A DNA stretch of 13,681 bases. It comes from CALAED01 sp937891035. Lineage in GTDB: Bacteria; Actinomycetota; Actinomycetes; Streptosporangiales; Streptosporangiaceae. The translations under genes were made by a program, and so were the position numbers. Below the pieces are notes generated by a model. The model did not search any database and was not told the DNA's origin. It was given only the letters and a program-made list of their open reading frames with translations. The stretch lies in assembly GCA_035642125.1 (NCBI GenBank), contig DASQSZ010000249.1, forward strand, positions 1 to 13,681. The letters are read 5' to 3'. Below are positions 9,234-13,681 of this stretch, piece by piece. Every line of letters begins with the position of its first letter. Positions within the stretch are counted from its first letter, which is position 1.

Positions 9234-9756
9234 CGTCCTCGTCCTCCAAGCGGAGCAGCATTCGTGTGTTGCCCAGCGTGTTGGGCTTTACTCTGTCGAG
9301 GTCGAGGAACTCGGCCACGCCCTCGTCGTAGGAGCGGAGCAGTTCTTCGTACACCTCAGGCGAGACCGGCGTGCCATGGATCGGCCGGAAGCCGTGACGC
9401 GCGAAGAACTCCACTTCGAAGGTTAGGCAAAAGACGCGCCGTACACCCAGGCTCCTGGCGGTTTCGAGGAGCCTGCATACGATGCGGTGCCCGACGCCGG
9501 TGCCGCGGAGGCGCTCGTCGACGGCCACCGTACGCACCTCGGCGAGATCCTCCCACATGACGTGGAGGGCGCCGCAGCCGACGACGCCGAGGTCCGGCCG
9601 CTCCGCCACCCAGAACTCCTGGATGTCCTCGTAGAGCGTCACCGTGCTCTTTTCGAGGAGTCGCGGCCCCGACCCCGAGTACGCGTCAACCAGCCGACGG
9701 ATCGCGGCCACGTCTCCGGTGCGCGCCCGGCGGATGGTCAGCTCCACAAGCAGCAC
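8779..9756 (-). CDS. argA: N-acetylglutamate synthase-like GNAT acetyltransferase with out-of-frame C-terminal extension
   Basis: The conserved part is residues 1-170 (9247-9756), which closely resemble short single-domain N-acetylglutamate synthases such as M. tuberculosis ArgA (Rv2747). It shows TIRRARTGDVAAIRRLVD, TLYEDIQEFWVAE, VVGCGALHVMWEDLAEVRTVAVD, the acetyl-CoA loop RGTGVGH (84-90), FARHGF, SYDEGVAEFLDL and VKPNTLGNTRMLL. The predicted reaction is acetyl-CoA plus L-glutamate to N-acetylglutamate, the first step of arginine synthesis. Family members stop just after RMLL. Here no stop occurs, and about 155 extra residues, Arg/Pro/Ala-rich and not domain-like, read through the RDD-1 gene in another frame. 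The tail may be real, or a lost stop or sequencing error may be responsible. The start is uncertain: GTG at 9756 or GTG at 9747, with no good ribosome binding site. Confidence 0.8.
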   Translation of the reverse strand: MLLVELTIRRARTGDVAAIRRLVDAYSGSGPRLLEKSTVTLYEDIQEFWVAERPDLGVVGCGALHVMWEDLAEVRTVAVDERLRGTGVGHRIVCRLLETARSLGVRRVFCLTFEVEFFARHGFRPIHGTPVSPEVYEELLRSYDEGVAEFLDLDRVKPNTLGNTRMLLRLEDEDDEPSPSRRLSTPSRPWARRPLRSVPALRTTGPAPGSAARPVSRGAATVRRAAPWAPWKTRAAGRLRAVPARTGALSAGRRPSARAHPAAGPGPADRFPPGRRLRVRSRLSDHGRRVRTRYRGQRGRRGGRRLVDRGALRIVLRRGRAAVPL

Positions 9757-9981
9757 ACATTAACGGGTCGCCGGCCGACCTCCGACAGCCGCCAGATCCG
9801 GACATCGCTTCCCAGAAGGTCGCATAAAGCCCAATCAAGCGCGTTCCGCACGTGGAGTATGACCCCATGTAGTTAAGCGGTGGAAACCGAGGCCGGCTGC
9901 TTATGACTAGCCAAATACAACTAGGCGACAACGATTCCGGGGGCCCAATTGTCCCAGCAAAGCGTGAGGTACTTCACATCA
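9757..9981. other. Upstream region of the GNAT gene, no gene seen
   Basis: This is the left part of a 557-base intergenic region. It contains an in-frame stop (TAA, minus strand) just before the GNAT start and a small CGGT-GGAA-ACCG hairpin (9878-9889). I found no convincing promoter for the GNAT gene. Confidence 0.5.
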
Positions 9982-10003
9982 GGAACGCGTTCCGGAACGT
10001 TCC
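9982..10003. promoter_or_regulatory. Nested GGAAC/GTTCC palindromes (possible operator)
   Basis: GGAACGCGTTCC (9982-9993) and GGAACGTTCC (9994-10003) are both perfect palindromes placed end to end. The joint GTTCCGGAAC (9989-9998) is a third. Another GGAAC follows at 10007. Such a cluster upstream of a promoter suggests a dimeric or multimeric regulator; none is identified. Confidence 0.45.
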
Positions 10004-10006
10004 CAC

Positions 10007-10031
10007 GGAACATGCCACGGATTGTGTCGTT
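10007..10031 (+). promoter_or_regulatory. Candidate ECF-sigma promoter of the NlpC/P60 gene
   Basis: GGAAC (10007-10011), a 16-base gap and CGTT (10028-10031) match the general ECF consensus GGAAC-N16/17-CGT(T). It would give a leader of about 275 bases containing the riboswitch. A cell-envelope stress factor would fit a cell-wall hydrolase, but that is inference. Confidence 0.4.
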
Positions 10032-10073
10032 CCCGCGACGCACACGGGGCACCTGCGAATTTGCATGTTCCGG

Positions 10074-10102
10074 TTGGCATTGGCGACAGAGTCCGTTAAT
10101 CT
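10074..10102 (+). promoter_or_regulatory. Candidate housekeeping promoter of the NlpC/P60 gene
   Basis: TTGGCA (10074-10079), a 17-base spacer and TAATCT (10097-10102). Transcription would start near 10109, so the transcript would begin just before the 10116-10136 hairpin (CAGCTGCC/GGCGGCTG) and the riboswitch. Confidence 0.45.
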
Positions 10103-10138
10103 CCAGCGCTGGTAACAGCTGCCATCTGGGCGGCTGCC

Positions 10139-10293
10139 AGACGCCAAGTCCTTGGGGCGCAGCCAGCGTCCCGTGGGAACCGGGGACCCAACCCTTCCCC
10201 ACTGGGGTGAATCCGTGCAGCGCGATATGCCGACCTCAAGCGCCAACGGTAGGGCTACTCCGGCCCGAACCCGTCAGCTAACCCGGTAGGCGG
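10139..10293 (+). ncRNA. ydaO-type c-di-AMP riboswitch
   Basis: The region carries the conserved marks of the ydaO/yuaA class: CGCCAAGTCC at the 5' side (10142-10151), GGGAACCGGGGACCC in the middle, GGGGTGAATCC (10204-10214), GTAGGG (10249-10254) and the very characteristic CCCGTCAGCTAACC near 10270-10283 followed by GGTAGGCG. Closing stem P1 is CGCC (10142-10145) with GGCG (10289-10292). It precedes a cell-wall hydrolase gene, the usual target in Actinobacteria, where c-di-AMP normally lowers expression. P1 ends only 8 bases before the GAGGAG ribosome binding site, leaving no room for a downstream terminator, so control of translation start is suggested. Confidence 0.9.
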
Positions 10294-10313
10294 CCGAGGA
10301 GAGGAGCTATTGG

Positions 10314-11405
10314 GTGGAGTCGTCGTGCCCCGAGGCGGCGCTGACCAGTTCTCGTCGTCTTGTCGTCAACAGCCCGTACAGTCCGCGCTCGAGCGGACGC
10401 GCACGCGCCCGTACGCGGGGCGCAGCGACTCGTACGCGGGCCGCTCGTACGCGGGCCGTCGCGATCGGCGGCATCGCCATCGCTCTGTCGGTCTCCCTGC
10501 CCGCCGCGGCCGGCCACGCCGCGCCCACGGCTGAGCCAAAGCCGCCCAGCGTCAAGGAAATGAAGGCGCAGATCGCGAAGCTCGACGACCAGATGGAGCA
10601 GCTGACCGAGCGCTACAACGGGCTGCGCGTCCGGCTCGAGCAGGCCCAGCGGGCCTCTAGGGTGGCCGCCGGCAACGCCGCCCGCCAAGAAAAAGAGCTC
10701 GCGGCCGTACAAGAGCGCGTCGGCGCCCTGGCCGCCACGAGCTATATGAACGGCGGCGTTGACCAGACCGTCGCCTTCGCGACCGCGCAAGACCCGCAGG
10801 AGTTCCTCGACCAGGCGTCCACGCTCAACTACTTCGCCACCCAAGACGGCACGAAGTTCCAGTCGCTCGCGGCCGCTATGCAGGCCGCCCAGCGATCGCG
10901 CAAGGCCGCCCAGGACCGCGCGGCCGAACTGCGCCACTTCAAGACCCAGGCGGACGCGCAGAAGACCAAGGTCGAGGAGATCTACAACAAGCTGCGCGAC
11001 AAGATCATCAAGCGGGCTCCGGAAGAGATCGTCCGCATTCCCTCCATCGGCGGCAGCGGAAAGGCCGTGCAGGCCCTGCGCGCCGCGCTCACCAAGCTGG
11101 GCGACCCGTATGTATGGGGCGCGGCCGGGCCGAACGCCTTCGACTGCTCCGGGCTCACGATGTGGGCCTACAAGCAGGTCGGCATCAACCTGCCGCACTT
11201 CACGGGAAGCCAGTGGAACGCCGGCACCCACGTCTCGCGCAGCGAGTTGCTGCCCGGTGACCTGGTGTTCTTCTACCCCGACAAGCACCACATGGGCATG
11301 TACGTCGGGGGCGGCAAGATGCTCCACGCACCGCGCACCGGTGATGTCGTCCGGATCGCCCCGATGGACGGCCGGCCGTTCGCCGGCGCGGTGCGAGTGG
11401 CGTAG
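10314..11405 (+). CDS. Secreted coiled-coil NlpC/P60 peptidoglycan endopeptidase (RipA-like)
   Basis: A 363-residue predicted cell-wall hydrolase cleaving within peptide stems. The long basic n-region (1-47, many Arg) is followed by a hydrophobic segment (AVAIGGIAIALSVSLPAAAGHAAP, about 48-71) that looks like a signal peptide with cleavage after GHA. Residues about 78-235 are a coiled coil (KEMKAQIAKLDDQMEQLTERYNGLRVRLEQAQR...), a regulatory or docking arm in relatives. The NlpC/P60 domain (about 250-363) has catalytic C278 in FDCSGL, H326 in HHMGMYV and H338 in MLHAP. The GTG start has GAGGAG 7 bases upstream. The n-region is unusually long and is partly encoded by a 15-base tandem repeat (10429-10458); a later start would leave no comparable ribosome binding site. 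Expression is probably controlled by the c-di-AMP riboswitch directly upstream. Confidence 0.94.
   Translation: MESSCPEAALTSSRRLVVNSPYSPRSSGRARARTRGAATRTRAARTRAVAIGGIAIALSVSLPAAAGHAAPTAEPKPPSVKEMKAQIAKLDDQMEQLTERYNGLRVRLEQAQRASRVAAGNAARQEKELAAVQERVGALAATSYMNGGVDQTVAFATAQDPQEFLDQASTLNYFATQDGTKFQSLAAAMQAAQRSRKAAQDRAAELRHFKTQADAQKTKVEEIYNKLRDKIIKRAPEEIVRIPSIGGSGKAVQALRAALTKLGDPYVWGAAGPNAFDCSGLTMWAYKQVGINLPHFTGSQWNAGTHVSRSELLPGDLVFFYPDKHHMGMYVGGGKMLHAPRTGDVVRIAPMDGRPFAGAVRVA
10429..10458 (+). repeat. 15-base perfect tandem repeat inside the NlpC/P60 signal region
   Basis: CTCGTACGCGGGCCG occurs twice in direct succession, and a partial earlier copy (CCGTACGCGGG) lies near 10409-10419. The unit is a multiple of three and encodes a repeated Arg-Thr-Arg-Ala-Ala-type pattern, so copy-number change would keep the frame and alter the charge of the n-region. 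Confidence 0.7.
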
Positions 11406-11422
11406 GTCAATGTCACGCTGGT

Positions 11423-11471
11423 CCCAGTGGATCCCGGAAGGCCCCCGTAGGTCCCACCAGAGTCCACTGGG
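11423..11471. repeat. Inverted repeat after the NlpC/P60 gene
   Basis: CCCAGTGGA (11423-11431) and TCCACTGGG (11463-11471) form a perfect 9-bp stem with a 31-base loop, 18 bases after the stop. There is no T tract, so it is at best a weak terminator, or an intergenic repeat. The rest of 11406-11572 holds no gene. Confidence 0.4.
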
Positions 11472-11572
11472 CTCCAGTCGCCCCACCGCGCGATACGTTC
11501 CCTGCGGAAGATCGCGGAATGTCACGTAGGTGGCGGCGCTCCCCCCGGCGCCTCGCCAACCGAATGCCTAGT

Positions 11573-11803
11573 TCAAATCAGTTGCCTGCGCGCCGCCCAT
11601 ACCACCGCCTCGATGGGTGTGTTCACCCCGAGACGATCACAGATGGTTCGCAGCCTCCGCCGCAGCGTCCGCGCGCTCAACTCGAGCTTGCGGGCCGCCA
11701 CATCGGCGGTGACACCGCTGGCGATCTGAGCGAGGAGTCTGACCTCTTCATCGCTCAGCCTTGGCTCATCGGTGCCGCGGCGTACGAGTGTCGCCTGCTC
11801 CAC
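11573..11803 (-). CDS. Small LuxR-type helix-turn-helix regulator
   Basis: A 76-residue protein that is almost only a GerE/LuxR-type DNA-binding domain: LSDEEVRLLAQIASGVTADVAARKLELSARTLRRRLRTICDRLGVNTPIEAVVWAARRQLI. This resembles actinobacterial stand-alone LuxR-like proteins. There is no receiver or ligand domain. The GTG at 11803 is chosen because GGGAGG lies 5 bases upstream and the domain begins shortly after. The frame stays open upstream to an ATG at 12184 (203 residues), but that N-terminal part (Pro/Arg/Gly-rich, no recognisable domain) lacks a good ribosome binding site and is probably not coding. The recognition helix (about SARTLRRRLRTICDRL) has an Arg-rich start where Ser/Thr-Val is more usual. 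Target genes are unknown. Confidence 0.75.
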   Translation of the reverse strand: MEQATLVRRGTDEPRLSDEEVRLLAQIASGVTADVAARKLELSARTLRRRLRTICDRLGVNTPIEAVVWAARRQLI

Positions 11804-12273
11804 TCCGTCCTCCCTCGTCCGTGATGACCGCGGGGATGCAGCCGGACGCTGCACGGGCACGGGTAGAAATGGATCTGTGCGCAGCTGGCCGAAGTCGGCC
11901 GTTGGTGTATTTACGGGGCGCGGCCTTGGAACTTCGAGTAACGATTCAGTCGTTGAGTCGGTGAACTGAGCCGCCACCCCGGGTGCGCGAGGGAGCGTGC
12001 CGTCGCCACCGGGGCAGGCGAGCGCGTGTCCGGAATGGGTCATGTTTAGTGACTCACCCCCCGTCCCTCCACGTCCGTCAGCCCCGACAATGATCGTGAA
12101 TCGTTTCAAGCTGTGCTTCGGCACGAGACGGTAGGCGGCCAGATCCGGACCGTCAAGCGGAAAAGGGTAACAATGTGTGCGCATCGGGTCCCGTACCGCT
12201 ACTATGCGCGGGCGGGCCTTCTGCGGCAGCCCGATAACCTGGGGAAACGCATCTACGACCCGGGGGGAGTGAG
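11804..12273. other. Divergent control region between the LuxR-type and LacI genes
   Basis: About 470 bases with no gene favoured. It holds a perfect inverted repeat AACGA-TTCAG-TCGTT (11940-11954), a possible minus-strand -10 TAAATA near 11916-11921 without a good -35, and a plus-strand TACTAT (12200-12205) that could be the -10 for the LacI gene. GCGCAT (12179-12184) and ATGCGC (12204-12209) form a spaced inverted repeat around that site. Confidence 0.45.
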
Positions 12274-13269
12274 TTGACGCGGACGAGCATCCGTGAGGTC
12301 GCGAGACGTGCCGGAGTCTCCGTAGGGACGGTTTCGAATGTCCTTAATCGGCCAGATCTCGTGGCCGAAGCGACCCGTGCGCGGGTGCGAATTGCCATTG
12401 AAGAGCTGGGATTCGTCCGCAACGAGTCGGCCCGGCGGCTGCGCCAGGGTCACAGCCGCACCCTGGGCGTGGTGGTCGAGGACGTCGCCAACCCCTATTT
12501 CACCGACGTGGCCAAGGGCGCCGAGGCGGCGATGAACGCCGACGGATTCGACGCGGTGCTGTGCACGAGCGACGGGCTGGCCGGCAAAGAGGAGCGTTGC
12601 CTGGAGTTCCTCGAAGAACAACGAGTCTCCGGCGTCCTCATCACACCCGTCGATCTGCGCCCCGATCGCATCGAGCGGTTGCGGGCCCGCGGGATGGCGG
12701 TCGTCGTGCTGGATCGCCGCGACAGCACCGCCGACGCGTGTTCGGCCCGGGTCGATCACTCGGCCGGGGGCGAGATCGCGGTGAACCATCTGCTCGGGCT
12801 CGGCCACAGGGAGCTCGCCCTGGTCACGGCGGAGACCGAGCCTGAACCCTGTCGCGAGCGCCGGTCCGGCGCCCAGCGAGTGGTGCGGCAGACCGGCGCC
12901 GCCTCGCTGGTCACGCTCTACCAGCCGACGCTGACGGCGACGGCGGGCCAGCACGCGGCACATCGGCTGCTCGACCTCAGGCCGGCGCCATCGGCGGTGT
13001 TCTGCGCCAACGACCTGCTCGCCATCGGGGTGGTCAACGAGCTCACGCGGCTGGGAGTCAAAGTACCGGCCGAGATGGCGGTCATCGGCTACGACGACAT
13101 CGAGTTGGCCGCCACGGCCGCGGTCCCGCTGACCACGGTGCGCCAGCCGCGCCACGCGCTCGGCTGGGCCGCGGCCGAGATGGCCATCGCCGAGACGACC
13201 GACGGCGACGCGCACGACCACCAGCACATGGTCCTCACGCCTGATCTCGTCATTCGCGAATCGACGTAG
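12274..13269 (+). CDS. LacI-family transcriptional repressor
   Basis: A 331-residue regulator of normal family length. The N-terminal helix-turn-helix is SIREVARRAGVSVGTVSNVLNRPDLV (5-30), with SVGTVSNVLN as the recognition helix and the hinge NESARRLRQG near 50-59. The periplasmic-binding-protein-like ligand domain starts with TLGVVVEDVANPYFTDVAKGAEAA and includes SAVFCANDLLAIGVVNELTRLGVKVPAEMAVIGYDDIE and LTTVRQP, ending LVIREST. These are typical of sugar-sensing repressors; the ligand cannot be read from sequence. The start is TTG at 12274, behind a strong GGGGGGAG 4 bases upstream. No sugar transport or catabolic genes adjoin it in this window, so its targets are outside or dispersed. 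It converges on a second LacI-family gene. Confidence 0.93.
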   Translation: MTRTSIREVARRAGVSVGTVSNVLNRPDLVAEATRARVRIAIEELGFVRNESARRLRQGHSRTLGVVVEDVANPYFTDVAKGAEAAMNADGFDAVLCTSDGLAGKEERCLEFLEEQRVSGVLITPVDLRPDRIERLRARGMAVVVLDRRDSTADACSARVDHSAGGEIAVNHLLGLGHRELALVTAETEPEPCRERRSGAQRVVRQTGAASLVTLYQPTLTATAGQHAAHRLLDLRPAPSAVFCANDLLAIGVVNELTRLGVKVPAEMAVIGYDDIELAATAAVPLTTVRQPRHALGWAAAEMAIAETTDGDAHDHQHMVLTPDLVIREST

Positions 13270-13307
13270 CTCACCACCGGGCGGCCATTCGCTAAAGGGG
13301 TCTCTTA

Positions 13308-13325
13308 CGCCGTGTGTGAACGGCG
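13308..13325 (+). terminator. Possible small terminator between the two LacI genes
   Basis: A perfect 6-bp stem CGCCGT/ACGGCG with loop GTGTGA, followed on the plus strand by GTTTC. It lies 38 bases after the stop of the plus-strand LacI gene. The T tract is weak. Confidence 0.35.
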
Positions 13326-13332
13326 GTTTCGG

Positions 13333-13681
13333 TCAGGGAATAGTGCTCTCGCGGAGCACGACTTCGCCCGCGATAGGCGCCACCCGCGGGCTCGGCCCAG
13401 GGTCTTCGTCGAGCACCATGGAGGCCGCGAGACGCCCCATCTCGCCGAGCGGCAATCGTACGGTGGTAAGCGATGGCGCGACGTCGCGAAGGGTCGGAAT
13501 GTCGTCGAAACCGGCCACCGCCATGTCGCCGGGAACGCGCAATCCGCGCTCGCGCACCGCGGCCATGGCGCCAATGGCCATGACATCGTTGACGGCGAAG
13601 ACGCACGGCGGATGATCGGGGCGATCGAGCAGTTCGGTCATCGCCGTATAACCCCCGTCCCGGGTGAACGCACCCTCGATG
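13333..13681 (-). CDS. Second LacI-family repressor, C-terminal part (cut by window edge)
   Basis: The frame is open from the window edge to the TGA at 13333, showing the last 115 residues of a LacI/GalR-type regulator. The visible part begins EGAFTRDGGYTAMTELLDRP and contains CVFAVNDVMAIGAMAAVRERGLRVPGDMAVAGFDDIPTLRDVAPSLTTVRLP, the dimerising C-terminal subdomain, and ends VVLREST with a short tail. The N-terminal helix-turn-helix lies beyond the window. An ATG at 13641 is internal to the domain and not the start. It faces the other LacI gene, with 63 bases between the stop codons. The two share only family-level similarity, so a recent duplication is unlikely. Confidence 0.9.
   Translation of the reverse strand, partial: IEGAFTRDGGYTAMTELLDRPDHPPCVFAVNDVMAIGAMAAVRERGLRVPGDMAVAGFDDIPTLRDVAPSLTTVRLPLGEMGRLAASMVLDEDPGPSPRVAPIAGEVVLRESTIP

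Noticed and set aside
9903..10115. A 70-codon plus-strand frame before the NlpC/P60 gene
   Set aside because: It spans palindromes and promoter candidates, lacks a ribosome binding site and has no recognisable features.
10278..11525. A 415-codon open frame opposite the NlpC/P60 gene
   Set aside because: It crosses the riboswitch and the intergenic region and has no family resemblance or ribosome binding site; the plus-strand gene has a full catalytic triad.
11568..11580. GTTCAAATC, resembling a tRNA T-arm
   Set aside because: No acceptor or anticodon stem can be built around it, and it lies at the end of the LuxR-type gene.
12253..13227. A 324-codon minus-strand frame opposite the LacI gene
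   Set aside because: Shadow frame; the LacI protein on the plus strand is complete and convincing.

Overview
The window looks like chromosomal DNA of a high-GC actinomycete. Third codon positions are almost all G or C in most genes. It carries the lsr2-clpC pair typical of Actinobacteria, a stand-alone ArgA/Rv2747-type acetyltransferase, RDD membrane proteins, an actinobacterial NlpC/P60 hydrolase under a ydaO-type c-di-AMP riboswitch, and GTG/TTG starts behind strong GGAGG-like ribosome binding sites. A Streptosporangiales/Thermomonosporaceae-like host is a guess from protein flavour, not a demonstrated placement.

Left part (1-3800, all minus strand): the N-terminal piece of a Uma2-family endonuclease, a strong terminator, the AAA+ unfoldase gene clpC, a 555-base leader/promoter region with two good ClgR-type boxes, another terminator, and lsr2 with its promoter. 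clpC handles protein quality control with ClpP. lsr2 encodes a nucleoid-associated silencer.

Middle part (3800-7860, plus strand): a 725-base gene-poor gap, then a 1034-residue fusion of an endonuclease Q-like PHP domain to a compact UvrD-type helicase. A small winged-helix protein follows. The fusion is the most interesting object here: it joins a predicted lesion-specific nickase to a helicase, and its two halves differ clearly in codon composition.

Right-middle part (7880-9756, minus strand): an N-acetylglutamate synthase-like GNAT gene whose expected stop is absent, so its frame runs about 455 bases into the next gene, then two overlapping RDD-family membrane protein genes. The likely order of transcription is GNAT, RDD-1, RDD-2.

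Right part: a 557-base regulatory region with nested GGAAC/GTTCC palindromes, an ECF-like promoter and the c-di-AMP riboswitch drives a secreted coiled-coil NlpC/P60 peptidoglycan hydrolase. Beyond it lie a tiny LuxR-type helix-turn-helix protein (minus), a LacI-family repressor (plus, TTG start) and the C-terminal part of a second LacI-family repressor (minus, cut by the window edge). No rRNA, tRNA, CRISPR array, insertion sequence or phage module was seen.
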